Position numbers and translations under genes: made by a program. From positions 1 through 40,067 of the forward strand of contig NZ_PNDS01000049.1 of the NCBI RefSeq assembly GCF_005886535.1: a stretch of 40,067 nucleotides of DNA, written 5' to 3'. Source of the stretch: Pseudoalteromonas sp. S2755. Lineage in GTDB: Bacteria; Pseudomonadota; Gammaproteobacteria; Enterobacterales; Alteromonadaceae. Every line of letters starts with the position of its first letter. Position 1 is the stretch's first letter. Below the pieces are notes generated by a model, which saw nothing but the letters and a program-made list of their open reading frames with translations, searched no databases and was not told the DNA's origin. Below are positions 15,901-23,454 of the stretch, one piece after another.

Positions 15901-16645
15901 TGGCGACAACAAAGGTCTTTGGTGGGTAGGAAACGTAATCTGCTTGTTGATAATCTGGGCGTGAAACCTTGTCATTACCAGATGGTCCGCTTCCGCCTTC
16001 ATACACAACGCGCTGCAATACATCTGATTGGCTGATAAGCTCGTTTGTTATTAAATCTACAAAAGCAAGGATCCTTTGTGGCTTAAAAGGACCAGACTTA
16101 AAATCGGTGAAAAAAGTAAGCTTGGCAGCGTGTCGGGCTTTGCCATGAGCATCTATATAAATTACTTCTTGTGCTGATGAACGTTTAAAAATTCTAGGGC
16201 GTTCACTGGTAAACTGAGAAATGACTGAGTCTAAAGTCGCGCTAAGTTGTGCTTCAGAAACAGGAGCGAGCGTGGGTATATCTTTAGCGACGTTAATAAT
16301 GAGATCACCATAAACTTGCTCAACAGCGCCATTTTCGTCTGTCAGCACAACAAGGTCATGATTCCAGATTGGAATATTCTGGTACTTTTGAGTTATGGTA
16401 TGGCTTTGCTTCGTTTGACCTACTTGGCTTTGATGAAATGTAAGCGTATGACCTGTGTATTGCGCTGCAAATGTTTTCAGCGTGAGTAGATAGTTTTGAT
16501 TAGAATCATCACCAAATGTGGATTGTTTTTGTTGTAAAGTTGGCGCAATTTTCTGCGTGTCATTGAATAAAGAGACGCGTTCAGCGCCGTGACAATACAT
16601 ACTTATCGCTGATGCTAAAACGCACAGAGACTTTAACCCTTGCAT
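12968..16645 (-). CDS. Secreted M4 metalloprotease with PKD and GEVED domains, first gene of the operon
   Basis: A zinc metalloprotease of 1225 aa. The frame is open 18 codons further, but the ATG at 16645 follows GGAG by 5 nt and gives a proper signal peptide (MQGLKSLCVLASAIS), so that start is chosen. Order: signal, FTP/PepSY-like propeptide (to about 220), M4 catalytic domain with HEIAH (H371, E372, H375), E399 in INEAFSD and an active-site HHGAGVFNKAF, then PKD (about 580-650), GEVED (652-790), three more PKDs (about 793-870, 875-945, 950-1045) and a second GEVED (1057-1225). PKD cores show (N/K)FGDG or QFGDD; the GEVED modules carry DxDxDG or DxNxDG loops and end GEVEDY or GEIEDY. It likely acts outside the cell. 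Its place at the head of the pore-former operon suggests it activates or processes those proteins, which is inference. Confidence 0.9.
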   Translation of the reverse strand: MQGLKSLCVLASAISMYCHGAERVSLFNDTQKIAPTLQQKQSTFGDDSNQNYLLTLKTFAAQYTGHTLTFHQSQVGQTKQSHTITQKYQNIPIWNHDLVVLTDENGAVEQVYGDLIINVAKDIPTLAPVSEAQLSATLDSVISQFTSERPRIFKRSSAQEVIYIDAHGKARHAAKLTFFTDFKSGPFKPQRILAFVDLITNELISQSDVLQRVVYEGGSGPSGNDKVSRPDYQQADYVSYPPKTFVVAMETDAQQTNCLFDAKNVETRNYNHGTAQVNTPYSYNCSDSTRNDYKEYHGARSALNDAHHHGQTASLMFEAYLGHKPYFNKKIIQNVHYGLNMDQAFYENGEVYFGDGDYLFYPMVSLDVVAHEIAHGFTEEYGSNTPKSMLTGQARAINEAFSDMAGEAAEFFYSGANDWKSNHETFRLDDALRYFKTPTLDGNSIDHVEDYDDSVTSHHGAGVFNKAFYYLTTADLDNETSPWNTKYAFILFANANKNCWTSNSTYLTGADCVMRQTHTVTEQLTQDGVKRQDGSNWQVTDLQNHVRKAFAQVGIGLKVDRGLESELGFDRQFLAFDFKNLTRRDGQQVSASNSEGWQWQWNFGDGSAQSSAFEPTHNYTTAGEYNVELTAIAPSGQSDTFMLPIEVFDDYCPAQGINHSKYYLSSVSLNSYKNDSTSSNYSDYSHDVVEVKDGKALNVTLTAAPHPDTQDKTKNFYVWLDKDNDGLFHKTEELALFGSSKTQLTGEISLSGELNQSYRLRTMVSFGLVKSACGDMSWGEVEDYTVKLIENTDPVDLRVSASQGVNQISFENNTVDARVKRWHWKFGDGTTSSEKSPIHQYAQSGNYTVELKAYDRFNKVIGSWNKQIQFNTTITARFTPRKSGSTVYVDTNQSVIPKGSTIQWQFGDDVTSSVRDTQHTYQADGEYTITLTINHADGTQSTSETVKIGETSFTPDVSYTVSEQADGTFKVSFSNTTTKPDNASRYPDVTLEWNFGDGSTLTQTGNFGQDTEHTYQAAGNFSASLTISYNKPIWDDWGSRVTGTKNMLLELKSTQPVEYCTAVGLTDYEHISNVTFNQDGPFSNAQQPGVVNPNNPIKLYTTQNNTYRIEAGYAGNEAFAENYHIWIDLNGDGQFGDGDWRNNKSELLVMDFDQTNQDYGKGYVEGEFSIPSNKLSQPVTTTRMRILQYYGFSRVNSIDPCSDYSSAATSGSGEIEDYLVEIYKN

Positions 16646-17105
16646 GTTAACTCCATAATTATTTTGAAGATTCCTTCCCACTAAAACGCAACTACTCAAT
16701 ACATGAGATAAAAGAGCGAATGAGTGCGGCTGATTATTAGTGCTATTACTTTGAGCACAAACTCTAAGGTAATAAAGAATTTCAAATAAATAAATAACAA
16801 AAAATAAACAAAATAATAACTTTATGTTTTCGTTGGGAATTTAGGAGGAGGTTTTATTTTTTGTTATTTTTATCTAACTAATTATTATTGTTGAATAAAT
16901 CTAAATTTTTTTAGAGCTTATAAAAAACTAAGAACAGCTAATACGCTAGGAGAGGTAGTCATCATTTTGTAATGTAAGGTAAATTTTAATGCTGGCAGAT
17001 TTACTGTTTGTTCCTTTATTAGGATCTTTTGCACAATATTGATGAGATAAAATGAATAAGAAGCGTTGTTTTGGGTTGCTTGATTGATGAGGAAATTGGT
17101 CTGGT
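16646..17105. other. AT-rich leader region of the six-gene operon
   Basis: No gene is supported. The stretch from about 16760 to 16920 is extremely AT-rich with A- and T-runs, and the operon promoter should lie here on the minus strand. One weak sigma70-like pair can be drawn (TTGTGC near 16774 with an AT-rich -10 near 16745), but I would not rely on it. Peptides of 11-17 codons on the plus strand (near 16990 and 17052) look like chance ORFs. Confidence 0.35.
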
Positions 17106-17145
17106 AAAAAGTACCTAGCTGTTTTACAAGTACTAGGTACTTTTT
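17106..17145. terminator. Bidirectional intrinsic terminator
   Basis: A 13-bp perfect stem (17106-17118 with 17133-17145) with a 14-nt loop has A5/T5 on its two flanks, so it reads as a terminator on both strands. It sits 8 nt beyond the lipoprotein gene's stop and insulates the pore-former operon from upstream transcription. Confidence 0.85.
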
Positions 17146-17152
17146 GTGATCT

Positions 17153-17689
17153 TTATTGAACGGTTACATTAATGTAGTTAGTAACAAAGGGCGATATCTC
17201 AATAGTTCCTGTCGCGTAAACATCTTTACCCACATCTTCACCTTCAATTTTTATATAGTATTGTCCGGCTGGAATAACGATATCCGTGTAGTAATGTGTA
17301 CCAAAGTGAATTGAATCACCTTTTACTAACCAGCCCTCGGGTGAAACTTCGTATAAATAGCCTTCGCACTTGATTTTACCGATCCGAGGGTGTTTGCATT
17401 CGTTAAATTTAAGCCTGGTTTTACCGTCGGGGTTTTTTGCCGTTTTTACAAATGCCAATGAGCCATAATCTCGAGCCGTTTTCGTTGCTTGATGAGGCCA
17501 TACTTTTTCTTTATTGATTGAGTAATCATTGCTAGAGCCACTACCCGTAGCCGACACCACTGTACCTGAGCTGCCAAAAATACCGTTGATGGCACCGTCA
17601 ACACCATCGTTAACTACACGATTGATATCATTGCTTTTACATGCGGTAAGAGAGATAAGTGAAAGTGCGATAAGTGATACTTTTTTCAT
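17153..17689 (-). CDS. Lipoprotein of unknown function
   Basis: From the ATG at 17689 (AGGA Shine-Dalgarno 7 nt upstream; the longer frame to 17722 has no such site) the protein is 178 aa. It begins MKKVSLIALSLISLTACKSND, with lipobox LTAC and a lipidated Cys at residue 17. Asn and Asp follow closely but Asp is not at +2, so outer-membrane sorting is likely. A Gly/Ser-rich linker (about 35-60) leads to a C-terminal beta-rich domain with YLYEVSPEGWLVKGDS and IPAGQYYIKIEGED, reminiscent of small beta-sandwich lipoproteins; I cannot name the family. Two cysteines (FNECKHPRIGKIKC) may form a disulfide. It is a single-gene unit with its own terminator, upstream of and parallel to the pore-former operon. 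A protective role against that operon's products is possible but unsupported. Confidence 0.75.
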   Translation of the reverse strand: MKKVSLIALSLISLTACKSNDINRVVNDGVDGAINGIFGSSGTVVSATGSGSSNDYSINKEKVWPHQATKTARDYGSLAFVKTAKNPDGKTRLKFNECKHPRIGKIKCEGYLYEVSPEGWLVKGDSIHFGTHYYTDIVIPAGQYYIKIEGEDVGKDVYATGTIEISPFVTNYINVTVQ

Positions 17690-17897
17690 TGTTTGTCCTT
17701 GAAGTTCCATTCGCATCAGCATTTTTACTTAATGTTAGCTGCTTTCTTCAACGCTTAGTAAGTAACATATGTGAAGGCTTACTAAGCTGTAAAACTAACA
17801 CAAAGCAATACGAGCATTTTTTTGCTCATACAATGCTTCCAGTTATTTTTGATTTAAATCGCATAAAAGTTTACCTTGTGGCGAAAAAAAGTCCAAC

Positions 17898-17940
17898 AAA
17901 AAGCATGCTATTTAATGACTTTGGTCATTGAACAGCACGC
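17898..17940 (-). terminator. Strong terminator after the ABC export operon
   Basis: Arms 17903-17919 and 17924-17940 form a 17-position stem, with G-U pairs on the minus-strand RNA and a 4-nt loop, directly followed on that strand by TTTTT. It is the second hairpin after the permease stop at 17996. Confidence 0.75.
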
Positions 17941-17970
17941 GAAAAAGTACATTAGACTTGAAATACAAAT

Positions 17971-17990
17971 AAGGCGTTAGTGCCTTTTTT
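17971..17990 (-). terminator. First terminator after the ABC export operon
   Basis: A 5-bp stem AAGGC/GCCTT (17971-17975 with 17982-17986), 6-nt loop. T-rich sequence follows on both strands. It lies 6 nt from the permease stop. Confidence 0.6.
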
Positions 17991-17995
17991 ATTGG

Positions 17996-19231
17996 TTAGT
18001 CACTTTGCAGTGCTTCGATTGGGTCTAGCTTTGAAGCTTTAATGGCCGGATATACCCCAAATGTTAAACCGACTAAGGCACAAATACTAAAAGAAAGGAA
18101 AATAGCACTTAGAGACCAAGACACCGCCCAATTTGAGTAAAATGCAATTATCTCTGATAGTAAAATACCAAACACCACACCGAGTAGTCCGCCTAATATC
18201 GAAATGGTAAAGCTCTCTGTAATAAACTGGACTTGAATATTTTTCCGAGTGGCGCCTATTGCCCGTAATAAGCCAATTTCTTTGGTTCGTTCAAGTACGG
18301 TTGCGAGCATGATATTCATAATACCAATACCACCAACAAGGAGTGATATACCCGCAACGCAAGACATCACCATATTAAAAATAGCCTGAGTTTGTTTTTG
18401 CTGAGCAAGCAAAGCGGCGGGAATGGTCAGCCTATAGTCATCAATATCGCTATGGCGATTGGTTAATATGTTAGTGATAGCTTGAGATGCCAAAATGGGG
18501 CTTTGAGATTTGTCGATGGCAAGTTTTAGTTCGGTAACCTCTGGCTCAAGTAGTCCTTTATTAAAGCGATGGATGGCGGTCGTTAGCGGAACAAAAATAC
18601 GGCTTTGTTCACCTCCTAGAGCAACGCCTTGGAACTCCTTCTTGTTCAGGTGTGGTGCCTGCAAAATGCCAACAACCTCAAACCATAAATGGTTAATTTT
18701 TACCTGTTGACCAACAGCGCTCCCGAGGGGAAATAGAGTTTTTGCGGTATTTGCACCAAGTAACGCAACCTGCCTATATTCCTTACTATCTTCAGTATTT
18801 AGCAGGCGACCCGCCGCGAGTTCATAATGCGCAAGGCTAAAATAGTTTGCTGTTACGCCCGCGGCTTCCCCTTCAAAACTGCCGAATTCGCTAAATATCT
18901 GGTAGGTATCTACTAGCCGTTCAGCTGAAAAATCACTAACAAAGGGCAGGGCGTCAACAATCACTTGGCCGTCTAATAAATTAAGACCTTGCGAGTGTTT
19001 TCGTTGTTCCTTTAGGTCATTATCTTCAATGTCCTTGGCACTGACAATAACATTATTGATCCCCATAGAATCGATCATTTTAAGCGCTTCTCGTTCAGCA
19101 CCTTCACCGATGTTCAACATAGCAATAACAGCCCCCACACCGAAAATCATCCCGAGCAAGGTCAATAAAGTTCTGAGCTTATGCTGCTTTAATTGTACAA
19201 TGGCGTCGGTAAATAAATCCAAATATTTCAT
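17996..19231 (-). CDS. MacB-type ABC transporter permease
   Basis: At 411 aa it is a MacB/FtsX-type permease without a fused ATPase. The N-terminal MKYLDLFTDAIVQLKQHKLRTLLTLLGMIFGVGAVIAML has the basic coupling helix and first membrane segment (about 20-42). A large periplasmic domain (about 45-280) follows, then three closing membrane segments (about 285-310, 335-365, 375-400) with the family signature LLVGGIGIMNIMLATVLERTKEIGLLRAIGA split around the second helix. The C-terminus is KASKLDPIEALQSD. Such permeases are mechanotransmission exporters that drive efflux of peptides, macrolides or lipopeptides from the periplasm through a MacA-like adaptor and TolC. Its ATG overlaps the preceding adaptor's stop (TAATG), and it closes a five-gene operon beginning with the ATPase at 22494. 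No TolC gene lies nearby. The substrate is unknown. Confidence 0.92.
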   Translation of the reverse strand: MKYLDLFTDAIVQLKQHKLRTLLTLLGMIFGVGAVIAMLNIGEGAEREALKMIDSMGINNVIVSAKDIEDNDLKEQRKHSQGLNLLDGQVIVDALPFVSDFSAERLVDTYQIFSEFGSFEGEAAGVTANYFSLAHYELAAGRLLNTEDSKEYRQVALLGANTAKTLFPLGSAVGQQVKINHLWFEVVGILQAPHLNKKEFQGVALGGEQSRIFVPLTTAIHRFNKGLLEPEVTELKLAIDKSQSPILASQAITNILTNRHSDIDDYRLTIPAALLAQQKQTQAIFNMVMSCVAGISLLVGGIGIMNIMLATVLERTKEIGLLRAIGATRKNIQVQFITESFTISILGGLLGVVFGILLSEIIAFYSNWAVSWSLSAIFLSFSICALVGLTFGVYPAIKASKLDPIEALQSD

Positions 19232-20421
19232 TACAGTTCCTTATTCGCGACGAGTGCAATTTGTTGTTTGGGAGATAAGCCTGCCAGTACTTCAGTATGG
19301 CTTAGGTTGCTTTGACCTAATTCCACTTTTACGCGTTTAAACTGGCTACCGTCTTTAACTTGAACAAAAAATGCGTTGTTATCATTGATCACGCTATGTT
19401 TAGGTACGAGTAACGCTTGTTTATTTTCTTGGACAAATACCGTAGCAAGCACTTTATTGCCTGGTTTGAAGTGGGCTGGAGTCTCATCAAGGCTGGCAAT
19501 GATCTCATAGTATTTTTGTGGATCTCCGCGGCGAATAGATTGTGGGTAAGGCGATACGTTGGTAACTTTACCATCAAAGCGCTCAGCGCTATTGGAGAGC
19601 AGGGTAAACTCAACCTTTTGACCAATCGCAAGGCCAAGCGCTTCTTTTTCATGAACGAAAAGCTTAGCTTGTAGGGATGAAATATCTGGTAACCCCCCGA
19701 TTTTTTGCCCAGGCCATAGTGCTTGGCCTGATTTGGGTTTTTCGCCACGCCAATCGGCACTGAGGGTAAGTAAGCCATCATGTGGCGCGATGACTTCAAG
19801 CGCGTCTAAGTTTGCGTTGTACATCGCAATTTTGCTTTCGTGCTGTTTTGACTGCAGCTTTAACAATTCCATTTCTCCAAGGGCAGAAGATGAAAACTGC
19901 TCTGTCTGCCAGCCAAAATAAGCTTCTTTTGCATTGAGATATTCAACATTTTGCATTTGATCTAAAATGTCGAGCTTTGAGCGGATCCGTTCATCGTCAA
20001 CTGAAAAGGTCTCGGCAAAGTGTTTCTCCTCACTGACGATAACCTTGTCGCTATCCAAATGGGACTTTCTCGTGGTTAAATCACTATCGGTGACTGTGAT
20101 ATCTTGTGCGACTTTGCCTTTGTCGAATTCACTAAAGCGTTTTCGTCTTTCTAATTGACTGCCATCGAAGCGTGCTATTACATCCCCTTTTTTCACCTGA
20201 GTATACTCAGGCATGATCCATGCGAGCGTCTGAGCCCCTCTTGCCGAGGTTGGGGCGGATATGATGGTTTCACTTGCGGCTTCCAATTCGCCTTCTGCCT
20301 CCACTGTGATCGAAAATGGCTTCGGCTCTACGGTATATAGGAGTTGCGCTGGCTGCTCAGGTGCTTCTTGGCAGCCAAGTAACCATAGTGGGACAATGAT
20401 TGCGAGTAATGTTTTTCTCAT
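19231..20421 (-). CDS. HlyD/MacA-family periplasmic adaptor lipoprotein (third of three)
   Basis: A 396-aa membrane-fusion (adaptor) protein. MRKTLLAIIVPLWLLGCQ carries lipobox LLGC, so it is lipid-anchored and faces the periplasm. Halves of a biotinyl-lipoyl-like domain (about 35-70 and about 205-240, the latter with ADWRGEKPKSGQ) flank a helical hairpin (about 90-200). A beta-barrel domain (about 240-320) and a membrane-proximal domain (about 325-396) follow. The hairpin is helical but interrupted, and the W.GEK..(S/G) block is shared with the next adaptor upstream. It overlaps the preceding adaptor gene by 4 nt (ATGA) and the permease by 1 nt. Adaptors bridge the inner-membrane pump to an outer-membrane channel. 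Three in a row is unusual; this one may be the direct partner of the permease. Confidence 0.88.
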   Translation of the reverse strand: MRKTLLAIIVPLWLLGCQEAPEQPAQLLYTVEPKPFSITVEAEGELEAASETIISAPTSARGAQTLAWIMPEYTQVKKGDVIARFDGSQLERRKRFSEFDKGKVAQDITVTDSDLTTRKSHLDSDKVIVSEEKHFAETFSVDDERIRSKLDILDQMQNVEYLNAKEAYFGWQTEQFSSSALGEMELLKLQSKQHESKIAMYNANLDALEVIAPHDGLLTLSADWRGEKPKSGQALWPGQKIGGLPDISSLQAKLFVHEKEALGLAIGQKVEFTLLSNSAERFDGKVTNVSPYPQSIRRGDPQKYYEIIASLDETPAHFKPGNKVLATVFVQENKQALLVPKHSVINDNNAFFVQVKDGSQFKRVKVELGQSNLSHTEVLAGLSPKQQIALVANKEL

Positions 20422-21572
20422 AGCTTTACCTCCGTTCCTTGACTAATGCCAGAAGTAACGATGGCAAGCGTCGGTGTGGTATAAGAGACGGTGACTTCTT
20501 TTTCTCCGCTATCTGTGTCTATAAACACTTTATCCGCACTTTGTCTTAATGCGTTTAATGGCACGGTCAAGGCGTTATCGAGTTGTGCTGTTACTATCTC
20601 TACACGAGCACTCAAGCCTGGCCGCAGCTTTTCAGTATCGATTTTGTCGAGCTCAATAATGGCATCAACAATGCGGCTTTTATCTTGATGCGACTTTTCT
20701 CTAAAAGCTTTTCCTATTTCAACGAGTGTTCCGCCGATAACATAACCGTCGGCGCTGTCTATGGTGACTTTGACCTTTTGCCCCAATGTAATCCGTCCAA
20801 AATCGGCTTCTTTAATTTGTGCTTTTACCTGCATTTGCTCAATAACCGATAGCTCAACAACTGGTTGACCAAATTGCATGGATTCACCAACACTGGGCTT
20901 TTCACCTTCCCAGTTTGCTCGAAATGCAACTAACCCATCCATTGGCGCTTTTACTTGCAAGCGCGCTATATCACGTTTTAACTCTTTCACTTCAGCATCC
21001 ATTCGTGCAACCTTACTTCTTGCCATTTGGATACTCAGCTCTTTGTTGTTTAGATGAAAAGCGAGTTTACTGTGGGCAAGCTCTAAATCATTGCTTGCAA
21101 TGGTGAAGTCGATTTTCGCCTTTTTACGATCGTTGTCTGAGCGTGAGTTATCTACTATTTCTGCGCGTCGTTTTGCCTTATCGAAGTTCATTTTTGCTTC
21201 AGCGAGTGCGAGTTTGTATTCTTCTTCCTGCTTCTCGACTTGAGCTTGTTTATTTTCTAGCTCTTTTTTCGCTTGGCTTAGCTTCGAATTGTACTCCATC
21301 AAGCGATCTCTTACGGTTTGATCGTCAAACGATACGACGATTTGGCCTTTCTGAACCGAGGTGTTTTCAGGCATTAACTGTTTAATCTTGTACTGCCACA
21401 TACGCTTGATTGAAGGAGGGGCTATCAAAGCGCGACTTTTTGATTCCAATTCACCATTCGCTTCTACTGTGATAGTGATTGGCTGCGCCTTTACGATATG
21501 TACATCGCGTGGGGCTTGGCTACAGCCAAGTAAATAGAGTGGAATGATGACTGCCAGCAACTTAACTTTCAT
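20418..21572 (-). CDS. HlyD/MacA-family periplasmic adaptor lipoprotein (second of three)
   Basis: A 384-aa adaptor with a lipoprotein signal (MKVKLLAVIIPLYLLGCS, lipobox LLGC). A lipoyl-like half (about 30-75) leads into a long coiled-coil hairpin (about 80-190, rich in Lys, Glu and Gln), which is the longest of the three adaptors' hairpins and could reach toward TolC. ANWEGEKPSVGE (second lipoyl half) and a beta-barrel ending in a membrane-proximal domain (about 290-384, with RLRPGLSARVEI-like character) follow. The start overlaps the end of the preceding adaptor by 11 nt. It is clearly paralogous to both neighbours, and its N-terminus resembles the third adaptor's (LLGC, QPITITVEANGELE), which suggests tandem duplication. 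Confidence 0.88.
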   Translation of the reverse strand: MKVKLLAVIIPLYLLGCSQAPRDVHIVKAQPITITVEANGELESKSRALIAPPSIKRMWQYKIKQLMPENTSVQKGQIVVSFDDQTVRDRLMEYNSKLSQAKKELENKQAQVEKQEEEYKLALAEAKMNFDKAKRRAEIVDNSRSDNDRKKAKIDFTIASNDLELAHSKLAFHLNNKELSIQMARSKVARMDAEVKELKRDIARLQVKAPMDGLVAFRANWEGEKPSVGESMQFGQPVVELSVIEQMQVKAQIKEADFGRITLGQKVKVTIDSADGYVIGGTLVEIGKAFREKSHQDKSRIVDAIIELDKIDTEKLRPGLSARVEIVTAQLDNALTVPLNALRQSADKVFIDTDSGEKEVTVSYTTPTLAIVTSGISQGTEVKL

Positions 21573-22512
21573 TTTTCTCTCCTGGCAAAGTGATGCTTCC
21601 GCTCATGCCTGGTAGTAGTGGCAAATCGGTGTTAAATGTGAATTTAGCTCGGTAATACATACCTTGGCCCCAATCTTGGCGCTTTTCAGGCTGTGTTGAT
21701 AGCTCAGTGAGGGTACTAGGCGTTGATGAGGAGCGAAAGGCGTCAAATTTTAAATCGGCGATTTGACCCTCTTTAATACCAATAGCATCTACTTCATGGA
21801 TCCATGCTTCTAGATACAGACCCGCTGTAGAAGGGATTTCTGCTACTTTCCAACCCGGTTGGACTGTTGCGCCAGCAAATAACTTGTTGCCATTCCAAGG
21901 GTGATCCGCATACAGAATAGGGCCGCTATTACTGGCCGTTAGACTCATTTTTTCGAGCTGCTCTTGGTTGTGTGTGAGGCTTGCTTCTAACCGCTTTATT
22001 TCCAGTTGTTGTTTCTGAGTATTTGCTTTTGCTTCAGTTTCGGCCTTGCTTAAACTTACTTCGGCTTTGTGGTTCTCGATAATTGCCTTTTCTAATGTCA
22101 GCTGATGTTGCTCGTAGTCGTAGGTGCTGATATTGGCTTTTGGCACGTTTGCATCAATTTTGGCTCTTTCAACGAGCAAAGTGGTTTTTTTCAACTGGAA
22201 CTGAGCTTCGAGTATCTTTTGGGCACCGTCTTGCTCAATTCGTTTGTACTCATCTTTTGCAGCATCAAGTGCTACTTTATCTTGGTCGATTGAGGTCGCG
22301 ATAGAGCCGGAATCATAGACGACGACAATATCCCCCTCATTAGCAACTTCACCTTCGGGCAGCATCCACTGAATTTGAATCTTCCAAGAGTCACTCATCG
22401 GTGCGTGAAAGACCTGAGTTTCACCTGCTTTAATAACACCTGAGACGATAACTGGTTTGGCAAAAGCCTGCAAAGAGGTGAGCAGGGCGATGCTTATGAT
22501 ATAGCTGCGCAT
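21562..22512 (-). CDS. HlyD-family periplasmic adaptor (first of three)
   Basis: A shorter adaptor of 316 aa with a cleavable Sec signal instead of a lipobox ([20 protein letters not shown]). The lipoyl-like parts are around 20-60 and at HPWNGNKLFAGATVQPG (about 200-220). The coiled-coil hairpin (about 75-185) is Glu/Lys/Gln-rich. A short beta-barrel with IHEVDAIGIKEGQIADL ends the protein near MSGSITLPGEKNES, without the full membrane-proximal domain of its two neighbours. It overlaps the ATPase gene by 19 nt and the next adaptor by 11 nt. Its different anchoring suggests the three adaptors are not simple copies and could form a mixed ring. Confidence 0.85.
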   Translation of the reverse strand: MRSYIISIALLTSLQAFAKPVIVSGVIKAGETQVFHAPMSDSWKIQIQWMLPEGEVANEGDIVVVYDSGSIATSIDQDKVALDAAKDEYKRIEQDGAQKILEAQFQLKKTTLLVERAKIDANVPKANISTYDYEQHQLTLEKAIIENHKAEVSLSKAETEAKANTQKQQLEIKRLEASLTHNQEQLEKMSLTASNSGPILYADHPWNGNKLFAGATVQPGWKVAEIPSTAGLYLEAWIHEVDAIGIKEGQIADLKFDAFRSSSTPSTLTELSTQPEKRQDWGQGMYYRAKFTFNTDLPLLPGMSGSITLPGEKNES

Positions 22513-23180
22513 TGGCTATCCTCCACTTTCTCGCCATCTTTCATTCTGATGATACGCTCGGCATATGCCGCAATGTCGTCTTCATGCGTTACCATTACAA
22601 TAGTGTGGCCTTGCTGGTGTAGCTGACATAGTAATTCCATGATTTCATGCGAGGTTTTACTATCTAAGTTACCGGTTGGTTCATCGGCAAAAATAACTTT
22701 CGGCTCATTGATAAGGGCCCGAGCAATAGCAACTCGTTGGCGTTGTCCTCCAGACATTTCGAAGGGTTTGTGATGTGCTCTGCTATCAAGGCCTACCTTT
22801 TTTAGCATGGCAAGCCCGCGACTTTTTGCCTCTGATGGGGAAGTCTCAGTGTACCTTAGCGGTAAGATGACATTTTCTAGTGCGGTCAGGCGAGTAAGTA
22901 AGTGGAATGTTTGAAAGATAAAGCCAATTTTTTGATTTCTAATTTGTGACAATGCTTCATCTTCCACCGCTTGAATTTCTTGGTTTGCAAGATAGTAAGC
23001 ACCAGAGGTTGGAGAGTCTAAGCAACCAAGGATATTCATTAATGTAGACTTTCCAGAGCCAGATGATCCCATCACTGCAACAAATTCACCCTCCATTACT
23101 TCTAGAGAAACGGATTTTAGTGCGTGCACTTGGGTTTCTCCGCTTCCGTAAACGCGGCTTAAGTTTTCTACCCTGATCAT
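22494..23180 (-). CDS. MacB/LolD-type ABC transporter ATPase
   Basis: A 228-aa ATPase with all motifs intact: Walker A GSSGSGKS (38-45), Q-loop Q90, signature MSGGQ (142-146), Walker B VIFADE (162-167), D-loop region NLD (171-173) and H-loop H199. It belongs to the LolD/MacB/FtsE subfamily that energises MacB-type permeases. It is the first gene of the five-gene operon. The start is poorly marked: the nearest purine run (AAGGGA) lies about 12-14 nt upstream of the ATG, so translation may be weak. No promoter is obvious upstream, and 274 nt separate it from the ars operon's end. Confidence 0.93.
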   Translation of the reverse strand: MIRVENLSRVYGSGETQVHALKSVSLEVMEGEFVAVMGSSGSGKSTLMNILGCLDSPTSGAYYLANQEIQAVEDEALSQIRNQKIGFIFQTFHLLTRLTALENVILPLRYTETSPSEAKSRGLAMLKKVGLDSRAHHKPFEMSGGQRQRVAIARALINEPKVIFADEPTGNLDSKTSHEIMELLCQLHQQGHTIVMVTHEDDIAAYAERIIRMKDGEKVEDSQCAAIS

Positions 23181-23454
23181 TATTAATTGTAATCCCTTGT
23201 TTTTATTGTTTTCTACTCATGGTTTAGAGGTGTTTAACCGTGTACCTGAATTTGAGTGTAGTGATTGTTAGAGAAAGAGTAAACCGAGAAGGTACAAGAC
23301 GAAAAGGGATTTAAGGTAAAAAGTTGTTTTTGGATACTGTACATTATTAACAGTGCCAAGAAAAATTGGCTGCCAAGTTCATATACGAAGCAGCTCTTCG
23401 ATAATTACCACTACACTTAGTGTTGTTAACACCCTAGCTTGTGCTGACAGGAGC

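Noticed and set aside
16990..17085. Leader peptide ORFs upstream of the operon
   Set aside because: The frames of 11 and 17 codons lie on the opposite strand and have no good ribosome site, so they look like chance.
19417..21385. Plus-strand ORFs inside the export operon
   Set aside because: They are antisense shadows of the adaptor genes with no signal, motif or ribosome site of their own.
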